The translations under genes and the position numbers were made by a program. Below the pieces are notes generated by a model. It was not told the origin of the DNA. It saw only the letters and a list, made by a program, of their open reading frames with translations, and searched no databases. From JASLDZ01 sp964235945 (GTDB lineage Bacteria > Pseudomonadota > Alphaproteobacteria > Caulobacterales > Caulobacteraceae), in the NCBI GenBank assembly GCA_964235945.1, contig CAXSDV010000005.1, forward strand, positions 1 to 64,000: a DNA stretch of 64,000 bases. The letters run 5' to 3'. Shown here one piece after another: positions 52,360 to 61,300 of this stretch. The stretch's first letter is position 1. Every line of letters starts with the position of its first letter.

Positions 52360-52689
52360 TCAGACCTCGTGGTCGGGCGGCGGCAGCGCCAGCGGGATGT
52401 CCGGGTCGGGCCGGGGCGTGTCGTCCGTCGAAGACGGCTTGCGCCCGGTGGACGCGGCCCCCGGCGGCTGGTCCCGAGCCGCCGCCTCCAGCGCGGCCAC
52501 CACCTCGTCGAGCGATCCCTTGACCTGGACGACGATCACCGGCGGCGCGCCCTCCTCGCCGCCCGCGCCCTTGCCGCCGAAGTAGAGCCAGCAATCGCCC
52601 GTCTCGGGCAGGGGCGCGACGTAGAGCACCCGCTCCGGATTGACCGCGACCTCGGCGTGGACGCCGATGAACTTGACGAAGCGCGCCAT
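52360..52689 (-). CDS. Conserved small protein, unknown function
   Basis: A 109-residue protein starting MARFVKFIGVHAEVAVNPERV. The first 75 residues look like a small alpha/beta fold (VLYVAPLPETGDCWLYFGGK; VIVVQVKGSLDEVVAALEAA), followed by a Pro/Asp-rich tail. No signal peptide. It lies 86 bases upstream of the ACP and 7 bases after the 46-residue secreted peptide, so it may share their operon. No family is named. Confidence 0.7.
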   Translation of the reverse strand: MARFVKFIGVHAEVAVNPERVLYVAPLPETGDCWLYFGGKGAGGEEGAPPVIVVQVKGSLDEVVAALEAAARDQPPGAASTGRKPSSTDDTPRPDPDIPLALPPPDHEV

Positions 52690-52696
52690 CGCCGCC

Positions 52697-52837
52697 TCAG
52701 CGCGCGGCGACGTGCGCGGTCGCCGCCGGCGTGTGCGGGCGCGGAACGGCCTGGGGGTCGGCCCCCATGGCCGCCTGCGCCACGATCATGGCCGCGGCGA
52801 ACAAGGACGCCCCCGTGCTGGTGATGAGGTCGCGCAT
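52697..52837 (-). CDS. 46-residue secreted or membrane peptide
   Basis: The frame reads MRDLITSTGASLFAAAMIVA, then QAAMGADPQAVPRP and HTPAATAHVAAR before TGA at 52697-52699. It is a short hydrophobic helix with a likely signal cleavage near AMGA, followed by about 20 polar residues. A purine-rich AAGGGCGGA precedes the ATG. The frame is only 7 bases from the next gene. It could be a small exported peptide or just a leader; support is moderate. Confidence 0.5.
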   Translation of the reverse strand: MRDLITSTGASLFAAAMIVAQAAMGADPQAVPRPHTPAATAHVAAR

Positions 52838-52980
52838 CGTTCGTCCGCCCTTAACGCTTCGTCAACCAACGTAGCCTGCAGGGGGCCGTTCCCGTAAAGC
52901 CCTCTCGCCTCCTGGATGAGCGGTCGCCACGCCGGGCCGCCGCCGCCTCGACCCGAGGCGGCTGGCGCGGTGATTCACCG

Positions 52981-53574
52981 ATGCAGATCAACGCGACGCC
53001 GCTGGAAGACGCCCTGGTGCGGCTCGAGCCGTTCTGCGACGCCCTGCAGGCGCAGGTGCGCGCGGCGGTGGACGTCGATCCCGACGCGTGGAGCCTCATG
53101 GCCAGTTGCGCCTACGGCGAGCGCTTCGAGCCCTGGTGGCGCGACGTGCTGCGGCGCATGGCGGCGGGAACGCGGATCGCCTACGCGGCGCGCCGCCGCG
53201 CGGACGCGCGCGTGGTGGGGATGACCAGCTTCATGGACCCCTGCGCGGAGCACGGCCGGGTGGAGATCGGCTCCACCTTCCTGCACCCGGACGCGCGCTC
53301 CGGTCCGGTCAATCCCGCCGCCAAGCGGCTCATGCTGGGCGCCGCGTTCGAGGCGGGAGCGCGCCGGGTGGAGATACTCACCGATCCCGACAATCTCCGC
53401 AGTCAGGCGGCGATCGCCAAGCTCGGCGCGGTGCGCGAGGGGGTGCTGCGCCGCCACAAGATCACCTGGACGGGTCGCTCGCGCGACACGGTGGTGTTCG
53501 CCGTCACCGACCTGGACTGGCCGCGGGTGCGCGAAGGATTGGACGCGCGGCTGGCCGACCTCGCGCGGCGCTAA
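52981..53574 (+). CDS. GNAT N-acetyltransferase
   Basis: A 197-residue acetyltransferase of the RimJ/RimL type. RADARVVGMTSFMDPCAEHG, VEIGSTFLHPDARSGPVNPA and LTDPDNLRSQAAIAKLGAVR are the recognisable strands, the last holding the family's N-x-x-S-x-x-x-I-x-K-L-G-A-x-x-E-G motif. The target is unknown. The start ATG (52981) follows a 143-base intergenic stretch that is divergent from the 46-residue peptide gene. Confidence 0.88.
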   Translation: MQINATPLEDALVRLEPFCDALQAQVRAAVDVDPDAWSLMASCAYGERFEPWWRDVLRRMAAGTRIAYAARRRADARVVGMTSFMDPCAEHGRVEIGSTFLHPDARSGPVNPAAKRLMLGAAFEAGARRVEILTDPDNLRSQAAIAKLGAVREGVLRRHKITWTGRSRDTVVFAVTDLDWPRVREGLDARLADLARR

Positions 53575-53581
53575 CGGCGGA

Positions 53582-53863
53582 TCAGGGCTTGCAGGTCGTG
53601 TCCGGCCAGCCCGGCGAGACCAGGGCGGCGCCCGCCGGTCCGCGCGTCAGGATGAAGGGACCGCCGTCGTAAGCGTCGCTGCGCCACACGTTCGGGCGGT
53701 CGGGCCGGGGCGTCAGCACCACGGGCTCATAACGCTCGATCCGAACGATCGCCTGGGCGCGTTGGTAGAGCACGAGCACGCGCCGGCCGTCCGCGCACTG
53801 GTAGTCCACGCGCCCGGACGGGAGCGACGCGACGGCCGCGGGCGGGGCGGCGGCGGCGTCCAC
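53582..53863 (-). CDS. MliC-like lysozyme-inhibitor domain, second copy
   Basis: A 93-residue domain with the MliC pattern: VDYQCADGRRVLVLYQRAQA near the start and WPDTTCKP at the end, the two cysteines suiting a disulfide. It has no signal peptide. If it starts at the GTG 53861-53863, it begins directly after, and in the same frame as, the TAG of the preceding gene. It may be the second half of a two-domain protein cut by an amber codon. MliC proteins inhibit c-type lysozymes in the periplasm; this assignment is by pattern only. Confidence 0.55.
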   Translation of the reverse strand: MDAAAAPPAAVASLPSGRVDYQCADGRRVLVLYQRAQAIVRIERYEPVVLTPRPDRPNVWRSDAYDGGPFILTRGPAGAALVSPGWPDTTCKP

Positions 53864-54223
53864 CTAGTGCGTTTCCTCGCAGCGCACGGAGGGCCGGCCG
53901 GGCGAGAGCCAGTCGATCCGGTCGCCCAGCCCCCGCAGGCTGTAGGCGCCGCCCTCCACCAGCCCGGCGTAGGAACGGCCCCGCGCCGCGCCCGTGGCGG
54001 GCAGGGTCACGGGCCTGTCGTGGTCGGCGCGCACCACCGCGTCGCGCCGGTCCAGCCGGAAGCGCACGTCCAGCCGGCGCGCGTCGTCGCACAGGAAGCG
54101 CGCGTGCACGATCCGGTCGTGGGGATCGCTGGTCGCGCAGCCGCACAGGGCCGAGGCGGCCAGGCCCAGGGCGATGAAGGCCGGGACGGGCGGAAGGAGG
54201 CGGGCGCGGCGTCGCACGATCAT
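53864..54223 (-). CDS. MliC-like lipoprotein
   Basis: A 119-residue lipoprotein. The N-terminus MIVRRRARLLPPVPAFIALG ends in LCGC, where Cys29 is the likely lipidated residue (a cysteine at -2 is unusual). The mature part, HARFLCDDARRLDVRFRLDR to LSPGRPSVRCEETH, follows the MliC layout with two cysteines. It probably protects against host or environmental lysozyme at the cell surface. It ends with TAG immediately before the next domain, in frame. Confidence 0.6.
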   Translation of the reverse strand: MIVRRRARLLPPVPAFIALGLAASALCGCATSDPHDRIVHARFLCDDARRLDVRFRLDRRDAVVRADHDRPVTLPATGAARGRSYAGLVEGGAYSLRGLGDRIDWLSPGRPSVRCEETH

Positions 54224-54270
54224 AGCTCCTGCGCAGGACGCATCAGGCTTCGTCCAGTCGCCCCTCCACG

Positions 54271-54756
54271 TCAACGGTCCGGCGGGGCGCGTGCGGCGCG
54301 GCGGCGCGCCCGGAAGAAGCCGCGCAGCAGGGCGGCCGACTCCTCGGCGAACACGCCGCCCTCCACCGCCGGGCGCCAGTGGCACTGGGGGTGGTCGAAC
54401 ACGCGCGCGCCGTGGGCCACGCCCCCGCCCTTGGGGTCGGACGCGCCGTAGACCAGCCGGCCGATGCGGGCGTGGCTGATCGCGCCCGCGCACATGGGGC
54501 AGGGCTCCAGGGTGACGTAAAGAGAGAGGCCCGTCAGCCGGTGGTTGCCGCGCAGAGCGCCGGCGGCGCGCAGAGCGACCATCTCGGCGTGGGCGGTGGG
54601 GTCGCACGCGGCGATGGACGTGTTGGCCCCCGTCGCCACCACCTCGCCCGTCTCGGGATCGACCACGACCGCCCCCACCGGGGCCTCGCCCGCTTCGGCG
54701 GCGGCTTGCGCAGCCGCCAGGGCGATGCGCATGTAATCCTCGTCATGTCCGACCAT
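54271..54756 (-). CDS. tadA: tRNA adenosine(34) deaminase
   Basis: A 161-residue deaminase that makes inosine at the wobble position of tRNA-Arg(ACG). DPTAHAEMVALRAAG has the zinc-binding His and catalytic Glu, and LEPCPMCAGAISHARI has the two zinc cysteines. EAPVGAVVVDPETGEV is also typical. The start chosen is MVGHDEDYMRIAL. It overlaps the divergent rluB start by 12 bases; the internal ATG of YMRIAL (54732) would avoid that overlap but would cut off the family's first helix. Confidence 0.93.
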   Translation of the reverse strand: MVGHDEDYMRIALAAAQAAAEAGEAPVGAVVVDPETGEVVATGANTSIAACDPTAHAEMVALRAAGALRGNHRLTGLSLYVTLEPCPMCAGAISHARIGRLVYGASDPKGGGVAHGARVFDHPQCHWRPAVEGGVFAEESAALLRGFFRARRRAARAPPDR

Positions 54757-56124
54757 CGCCGCGACGCGACAGCCGCGCCCCCCCGCCGTCAAGCCCCTTC
54801 CGACGCCGCGCCCGCCGAGCGCGGGGCGGAACGCGCGCCCGAACGTCCGTCCGAGCGCCCTTCCGAGCGCATCGCCAAGGCGCTGGCGCGCGCGGGCGTG
54901 GCCTCGCGCCGCGAGGTGGAGCGCTACATCGCCGAGGGCCGGGTGGCGCTCAACGGCCGCGTGCTCGACACCCCGGCGGTCAAGGTCGAGCCCGGAGACA
55001 TGCTCACCGTCGACGGCCGCCCCGTGGACGCCGCCGAGGCCGTGCGCGTCTGGCGCTACCACAAGCCCGTGGGGCTGGTGACCAGCAACGGCGACCCGCA
55101 GGGGCGGCCCACCGTGTTCGCCGCCCTGCCGCCGGGCATGCCGCGGGTGATCTCGGTCGGCCGGCTGGACCTCAACTCCGAAGGCCTGCTGCTGCTCACC
55201 AACGACGGCGAGTTGGCGAGGGCGCTGGAGCTGCCGTCCGGCGGGTGGACGCGCCGCTACCGCGCGCGATGCTTCGGCCGCACCACGCCCGAGAAGCTGG
55301 ACGCGCTCAAGGAGGGCGTCACCGTCGAGGGCGTGCGCTACGGCGCGATCGAGGCGCGGCTCGACAAGGCCACGGGCGCGGGGGCCAAGAGCGAGGGCGC
55401 GGCACCCGCCAACCTGTGGATCAGCGTGTCGCTCACGGAGGGCAAGAACCGCGAGGTGCGCCGGGTGCTCGAGTCGATCGGGCTGAAGGTCAACCGGCTT
55501 ATCCGTCTGGCGCACGGCCCTTTCGCCCTGGCCACCCTGGGCGTCGGCGAGGTCGAGGAGGTGGGCCCCCGGGTGATCCGCGAGCAGCTGGAGGGCCTCG
55601 TGCCGCCCGAGCGCATGCCTCGTGGCGAACGCGCCGCTCCGCGCCCGGTGCCGCACCCGGAGGGCTCCGCCCCCGCGCGCCACCTGCGCCGCCGTGCTCC
55701 CGCGGAGGTTCCCGCCACGGGGGCGACCGAAGGCGCCCGGCCCGCGGCCGCCGCCAAACCCGCCCGCGCCAAGGCCCGCCGCCCGGGCGCCAAGGTCGTC
55801 GCGCCGCCGCCGCTCGAGTACAAGCCCGGCTGGGCCAAGCCCTCGCGACCCTTCCGCCACAAGGCCACGGGCGGCGGACGCGCCGCCGCCGTCCCGACCG
55901 AGACGGCCGACGGCCGCCCGATCCCGCGCCCGCGCGGCCCGGCCAAGGCGGGCGCGCCGGCGCGCGCGGACGCCGCCAAGCGGTCGGGACCGGCTCCGGG
56001 AGCCCCCTCGCGCCCGCCCGCCGGCGGCCCCCGGCCCCATGCACGCGACAAAGGCGCCCGAGGCGAGGGCGCGCCCGGCAAGGAACCGCCGCGCGGCAAG
56101 GGCCCGCGCGGCCCGCGGCGCTAG
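54745..56124 (+). CDS. rluB: 23S rRNA pseudouridine synthase B-type with long basic tail
   Basis: A 459-residue protein. An N-terminal Pro/Glu/Arg-rich leader (about 1-40) is followed by an S4 domain (RIAKALARAGVASRREVERY), then a RluB/RsuA catalytic domain. VGRLDLNSEGLLLLTNDGEL contains the catalytic Asp, and EGKNREVRRVLESIGLKVNR closes the core by about residue 270. The remaining 190 residues are a low-complexity Pro/Arg/Lys/Gly tail, probably RNA-binding and disordered. It pseudouridylates helix 80 of 23S rRNA by family analogy. Confidence 0.93.
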   Translation: MSDHRRDATAAPPRRQAPSDAAPAERGAERAPERPSERPSERIAKALARAGVASRREVERYIAEGRVALNGRVLDTPAVKVEPGDMLTVDGRPVDAAEAVRVWRYHKPVGLVTSNGDPQGRPTVFAALPPGMPRVISVGRLDLNSEGLLLLTNDGELARALELPSGGWTRRYRARCFGRTTPEKLDALKEGVTVEGVRYGAIEARLDKATGAGAKSEGAAPANLWISVSLTEGKNREVRRVLESIGLKVNRLIRLAHGPFALATLGVGEVEEVGPRVIREQLEGLVPPERMPRGERAAPRPVPHPEGSAPARHLRRRAPAEVPATGATEGARPAAAAKPARAKARRPGAKVVAPPPLEYKPGWAKPSRPFRHKATGGGRAAAVPTETADGRPIPRPRGPAKAGAPARADAAKRSGPAPGAPSRPPAGGPRPHARDKGARGEGAPGKEPPRGKGPRGPRR

Positions 56125-56136
56125 GAGCACCTTCCG

Positions 56137-56689
56137 GTGCGCATCGTCTCCGGCCGCCTGCGCGGGCGCGCGCTGACCGCGCCCGCCGGCTCCGCCACGC
56201 GCCCCACCTCCGACCGGGCGCGCCAAGCGCTGTTCGACGTGCTGGCCCACGCCCCCTGGGCGCCGGAGCTGGAGGGCGCGCGGGTGATCGACTTGTTCGC
56301 CGGCTCCGGGGCCTTGGGGCTGGAGGCGATGTCGCGCGGCGCGGCCTCCTGCCTGTTCGTGGAGACGGACGAGGCGGCCCGCGGCGCGATCCGCGCCAAC
56401 CTGGAGGCGCTGGACCTGATGGGCGCCGCCCGCGTCCACCGGCGCGACGCCACCGACCTCGGCCCCCGCCCGGCGAGCGCCGGGGCGGCCTTCGACCTGG
56501 CCTTCCTCGACCCGCCCTACGGCCGGGGCCTGGGCGAGCGCGCCCTGGCCGAACTCGCCGCCCACGGCTGGCTGGCCCCGGGCGCCCTCTGCGTCTGGGA
56601 GCGCGCCGCCGACGAGTCGGCCCCGCCGCCCCCGGGGTTCACGTCCCTGGACGACCGCACCTGGGGCGCGGCCCGCGTCGACTTCCTCC
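56137..56689 (+). CDS. rsmD: 16S rRNA (guanine966-N2)-methyltransferase, 3' end in assembly gap
   Basis: 184 residues are visible. MRIVSGRLRGRALTAPAG and TRPTSDRARQALFDVL open the protein. VIDLFAGSGALGLEAMSRGA is the SAM site and FLDPPYG the catalytic D-P-P-Y. The last visible residues, WGAARVDFL, are near the normal C-terminus (usually F-L-R-R or similar), so only a few codons should be missing. The start is GTG 56137, with AGGAG 9 bases before it. It follows rluB by 12 bases. Confidence 0.93.
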
Positions 56690-56789
56690 NNNNNNNNNNN
56701 NNNNNNNNNNNNNNNNNNNNNNNNNNNNNNNNNNNNNNNNNNNNNNNNNNNNNNNNNNNNNNNNNNNNNNNNNNNNNNNNNNNNNNNNN
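56690..56789. other. Assembly gap (100 N)
   Basis: Exactly 100 unknown bases between the rsmD end and the converging fusion gene. It is a placeholder; the true distance is unknown and may include another gene end or a terminator. Confidence 0.95.
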
Positions 56790-56810
56790 CCCGATCGTCG
56801 GTCAGGAGGG

Positions 56811-57674
56811 CTAGCCGACCGCGCCGAAGCTTGCGGCCAGGATGGAGGAAAGCCCCTCCACGTCCGCCTGGTCGAAGGCGTCGGACTCGGCGGAGTCGAC
56901 GTCCAGCACGGCGATCAGCGCGCCCGCGGGATCGAACACCGGCAGCACGACCTCGCTGCGCGTGCGGGCGTCGCAGGCGATGTGGCCGGGGAAGGCGTGG
57001 ACGTCCGGGACGACCACGGGCGCGCGCGCCTGGGCCGCCGCGCCGCAAACTCCGCGCCCGAAGGCGATGCGCAGGCAGCCGAGCGCGCCCTGGTAGGGGC
57101 CGACCACCAATTCGTCCGGCTTGACCGGGTCCACCACGTAGAAGCCCGTCCACGAGAAGCGCGGCGCGAAGGCGGCGTGGAGCATGGCGGCGAGCGTGGC
57201 CATGCGCGCGGTGCGGTCGGGCTCTCCCGCCAGCACGGCGGCGACCTCCATCTCCACCTCGCGGTAGCGTTCGGCGCGGTCGACGGCCAGGACGGTGGGA
57301 TCGAAGGTTTCGGGCATGGGGGCGGGCTCGGCGGGAGTGAAAGGAAGGTCGACGGGCGGGAGCAGGCGCTGGAGCACGACGGCGGCGTCATCCGCGGCCG
57401 AGACCACCAGCAGGCGGCGTCCGGCCAGCCCCTCGGGCGCCGCCAGCACTTGGCGCCGCTTGGGACACAGGCCGAGACAACCCGCCTCCACCACGCGGAC
57501 CTTGCCGCGGCCGGCCAGCTTGGCCACCGACTTCAGGGCCTTGCGCGCGCCCCGGCGGCCGCCGAAGCCGTCGCCGCCCAGCTTGCGCTCGCACTTGCCG
57601 CAAACCAGCACGAGATGGCGGAACGGGGCTTTGGCGACGCGACCGGCGGCCGGCGGAGGGGGAGGATCGGCCAT
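56811..57674 (-). CDS. Ferredoxin-like (2Fe-2S) domain fused to free-methionine-(R)-sulfoxide reductase (GAF)
   Basis: A 287-residue fusion. The N-terminal part, HLVLVCGKCERKLGGDGFGG and VRVVEAGCLGLCPKRRQVLA, resembles thioredoxin-like 2Fe-2S ferredoxins, with four cysteines (C-x2-C and C-x3-C). After a Pro-rich linker, the C-terminal half is a GAF domain of the fRMsr type: FSWTGFYVVD, RGVCGAAAQ and GHIACDARTRSEVVLPVF, where the Cys residues do catalysis. It would reduce free methionine sulfoxide, with the ferredoxin part perhaps supplying electrons. The start is the ATG at 57674 after GGAGGAG. It ends 22 bases from the gap. Confidence 0.75.
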   Translation of the reverse strand: MADPPPPPAAGRVAKAPFRHLVLVCGKCERKLGGDGFGGRRGARKALKSVAKLAGRGKVRVVEAGCLGLCPKRRQVLAAPEGLAGRRLLVVSAADDAAVVLQRLLPPVDLPFTPAEPAPMPETFDPTVLAVDRAERYREVEMEVAAVLAGEPDRTARMATLAAMLHAAFAPRFSWTGFYVVDPVKPDELVVGPYQGALGCLRIAFGRGVCGAAAQARAPVVVPDVHAFPGHIACDARTRSEVVLPVFDPAGALIAVLDVDSAESDAFDQADVEGLSSILAASFGAVG

Positions 57675-57746
57675 GCGCTCCTCCAACGGCGGCGGCGAAG
57701 ACCGTCTCTAACGCACGGAAGGCGGTGGCGCACCGGCCGGGCGCAG

Positions 57747-58118
57747 CTACTTGCGCGTCCAGGTCCCGGCGGTGGAGCGGACGTACTGGCCGGCCGGGGT
57801 GCGCGCCTGCAGCTGGCGCGCGGTGGCTTCGCCCGCGGCCGCGGGCGTCACGCCCGTCTTGGCGGCCGCGTCGCGGTAGGCGGCGGCGCGGCCCGCATTG
57901 ATCTCCGCCACCGCCGCGCGCAAGGCGCCGCCCTCGCCGGAGACGAGGCCCAGATAACCGTCCGCCTGCTCGCCCACCTCCCCTTGGCCCTTGCCGGCGT
58001 CGACCGCAGCCTTGGCGGCGGCGGTCTGGGCGTGGGCGGGAGCGGCGGCGCCCGAAAGCGCGGCCAGCGCCGATAACAGCGTGGCGGCGGTGCGGAGGGG
58101 GGCGGTGCGGAACGTCAT
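57747..58118 (-). CDS. ydbL: YdbL-family periplasmic protein (DUF1318)
   Basis: A 123-residue protein with a signal peptide (TLLSALAALSGAAAPAHAQ). The DUF1318 core reads GEVGEQADGYLGLVSGEGGA, then RAAVAEINAGRAAAYRDAAA, RTPAGQYVRSTAGTWTRK. In E. coli YdbL works with YdbH and YnbE in outer-membrane lipid homeostasis and limits YnbE multimer formation. Here it follows ynbE by 13 bases. This is the last gene of the operon. Confidence 0.88.
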   Translation of the reverse strand: MTFRTAPLRTAATLLSALAALSGAAAPAHAQTAAAKAAVDAGKGQGEVGEQADGYLGLVSGEGGALRAAVAEINAGRAAAYRDAAAKTGVTPAAAGEATARQLQARTPAGQYVRSTAGTWTRK

Positions 58119-58131
58119 GGAGGTTTCCCGC

Positions 58132-58332
58132 TCAGAACAGGTTGGGGTTCTGCTGGATCAGGCTCTGCACTTCCTTGTCGAGGCGCAGGCGCACGTCGGC
58201 GTCCAGCTTGGCGTAGATCTGGATGGGGGCGACCTCCACCCGCACGGTGGGCGTGCAGGCGGCGGCCCACAGCCCCATGGACAGGCCGGCCGCGAGCGCT
58301 CCCGCCGCCCGCCTCGTCGCGCCGTCCCGCAT
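58132..58332 (-). CDS. ynbE: YnbE-like lipoprotein
   Basis: A 66-residue lipoprotein. The signal sequence ends LWAAAC, then TPTVRVEVAPIQIYAKLDA and DVRLRLDKEVQSLIQQNPNLF follow, the conserved YnbE ending. The start MRDGATRR (58332) is preferred over an ATG 18 bases upstream, because a GGGGAAG precedes it. YnbE is the outer-membrane partner of YdbH; it is thought to extend the beta-sheet bridge across the periplasm. It sits between ydbH and ydbL, as in the known operon. Confidence 0.88.
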   Translation of the reverse strand: MRDGATRRAAGALAAGLSMGLWAAACTPTVRVEVAPIQIYAKLDADVRLRLDKEVQSLIQQNPNLF

Positions 58333-58369
58333 GTCCGCTTCCCCCGTCATCAGCGCCGAACCTGCGGCG

Positions 58370-61300
58370 TCAGGGCTGAACCGGGGCTGAACCGACCCCT
58401 GGAGCCCGAAGCGCCGCAGCCCCGCCCGCCCCCGCCACGTCGCGACCGAGCCGGCCGTAGGCGGCCAACAGGTCGTCGAAGTTGAGCGAGGTGTCCAGCG
58501 TCAAGTCCACCGGGGTGCCCTTGGGCAGGGGAATGGGCTTGTCGAAGGCGCGACCCCGCAGAAGGTCGACCAGCGCGAAGCGTGGCGGCGGCGGCGCTTT
58601 GGGCGGGTCGTGGCGCCCCTTCGCGTGGAACACCACGCCCAGGCGCCCGCCGGGGCGGCTGTCCACCACCGCGTCCAGCCGGTCGAAGGCCAGATCCTCC
58701 AGGGCCTGGTAGGCGAAGTCCTGCACCGCGCCCGTGGCGGGAGGCTTGGCGACGGCGGGGGAGCCCGGTGCGGAGGGCGGGCCGGTGGTGGCCGAGGCTC
58801 CTTCCAGCGCCGCGCGACGCACGGACAAGCGCCCGGGCCCGTCCGCCGCCACGCGCCCGTTCGCGATCCTCAACCCTTGCGGGCCGAAGCTGAAGGGCAC
58901 GGCGCCCGTGAGCCGCGCCTGGGCGGTCACCGCCTGGGACAGGTTGAAGCCGGACAGCACCCGGCCGAGGTCCACCCGCTCCAGGTGCAGCACGGAGCTC
59001 AGGCGCGCGCCCGGGGTCAGCGGCACGACCAACGCGTCCAGGCGCACGACGCCGTCGGCCAGCACCGCCCGGGCGCCCGTGACCTCCAGCCGGCCGGGGG
59101 CGAACGCCAGGTCGGCGGCGAGGGCGGTGAGCGGAACGGGCAGGTCCAGCCGGTCCGCCTCCAGGTGCTGAGGACCGGCCGCGAGCGGGAGGAGCGAAGG
59201 CAGGTCGAGCACGCCCCTCAGCCCGTGGACCATCCCTACGGGCGAGCGCAGGTCGAGGCCGGAGCTGGCCACCCTGGCGCTCGCAACCGGCGGCTCCGCC
59301 CGCGCCCACCGCGCGGCGGCCTCCACGGCGACCGTTCCACGCACGTCGGACGCGAACGGCCGGGCCGCCGGCGCGAGGTCGGCGGGTTGCAGACCGCCCG
59401 GGGCGAAGGCGAGGGCCGGCAGGCTCCACCGCGCCTCGCCCACTCCCGACGACGGATCCTGGTGCAGGACCGCGCGCCCCAGGCCCACGCCGCCGCGCAG
59501 GAGGGCGAGGTCGAGCGCGGCCTGGACGCCCGACCGGTCCAACCGCGCCTCGCCCCGGGCGGTGATCGGCCGCAGACGGGGGACGGGGGCGAGGTCGAAC
59601 GCCCCGGCATGGTCCAGCGCCACCCTCCCCGCCGCCGGCCGGCCCGCGCCCCCGGCGAAGTCGAGACGCGCGGACGCGTCCGCCAGCCGGACCTGGGCGG
59701 AGGGCAGGACCAGACCCGCCTGCGCCACGGCGGCGCGGACGCGCCATCCGTTCGATGCGTCCAGTTCCAGCAGGGGCGCCTCGACGGGGCGCAGGCGCAC
59801 GGCGGCCCCGCGCAGGAGCAGGGCGCCGTCCGCACCGTTCAGGGAGGCCAGGGTCAGCGTCGCGGGAACGGCGAGGCGCGCCGTCGTGCGGCCGCCGGCG
59901 CGCGACAGGGCGCCCCGAACGGCGAGGTCCAGCCCCCGCGCCCGGCCGAGGTCGCCGGCCAGCGCCAGGGCGCCCGCCGCCTCCAGTCGGTCGCCGCGCA
60001 GGGCCAGCCGGCCTACGTCCAACTTCAAGCGCGGCAGGCCGGGTCCGGACGCGACGAGGGCGAAGGCGCCCTCCCCCGCGCCCGCAGCGCCGGCCGCGGC
60101 GCGCCACAGCGGCCCGTTTGCGGCCGCCAGCTCGACGGTCGCCGCGCCCGCGCCCAAGCGCGCCTGGACGGGCCGCGGCAGGTCCAGGCGCAGACCACCG
60201 CGCGCGTCCAGCCGCGCCCGCGCGGCGGGAAGCGTCAGGGCGACGCGGCCCAGGGCGGCGGCCGCCCGCGCCTGGGCGTCGGGCAGAACGGGCGCGAGGG
60301 CGGCGGCCCCCACGGCGGCGCGCCGGGCGGCGGCCGCCGAAAGGCCGCCCTCCCCCCGCGCCGACAGGGCGAGGTCGAAGCGCGCCCTCCCCGCCTCCCA
60401 TCCGATCGGACCCGCCGCGACGCCGTGCAGCGGCCCGAAGCGCACCTGCGGGGAGCCGCCGCCAGCCGCGTCCGCCTGAACGCGTATCGGGCCGGACGCC
60501 GACACCGCCCCGGCCCGCCGTCCGACGGACGCTTGGCCCGAGGCGAGGTGGAGGGCCGGCCCGCTCCACCGCACGCCGCCCGCCCAAGCCGACGCCGCGC
60601 CCACGAACAGGTCGAGACGACCGTCATAGGCCGGGGCGCCGCCGTCCCAGCGGCCGTCGATCTCCAGGCGGCCGGCCGGGCGCACGGCTTGGCCGGCGGG
60701 CGCGCGCAGGGCGGCGGCGGCCAGGTCGAGCCGGCCCGCCACCGCGCCTCGCAGCGGTCCGGAGCGTGGGTAGGGCGCCGTCACGTCCAGGCGGAAATGC
60801 GGGGCGGCGACGTCCAGGCGGGAGGCGGGCGAGACCAGGCGCACGGCCGCGAGGTCCGCGCGGACCCGCATCCGGTCCGCGCCCACGGCGACCGCGGAGG
60901 CGCTCCCGCCCAGGGCCCGCGCGGACGGGCCGCCCTGGGCGCCCAGGTCCACGGGCGGTAGGCGCAGGTCGGCGCGCGCCAGCCGGCCGCGCACGAAGCG
61001 CGCGTTCCCTCCCACCCCGAGCCTTCCCCAGGGCATGACGAGGTCCAGCCGGCCGTCCACGACGTCCAGGTCGGGCGCGGGGCCGCCGCCTGGCGGGGCG
61101 GCGGCGGCCTCGTCCACCAAGCGCTGGAGCGAACCGAAGCTGAGCCGTCGCCCGTCCCAGCGTGCGCGCAGGCGGGGGCGCACGAGGCGCAGGGTGCGCA
61201 AGCGGGGCGGCGCGCCCCAGGGCCGGCCGGAGACGAACATCGGCTCGAACCCCGCCTCGAAATGATCCACCTGCAGGTCGGGCGCGGCGGCGGGGCCGAG

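Noticed and set aside
54271..57153. A 960-codon minus-strand frame running from tadA through the N gap
   Set aside because: It is continuous only because N bases are read through, and most of it is antisense to rluB and rsmD. Only the TadA part is real.
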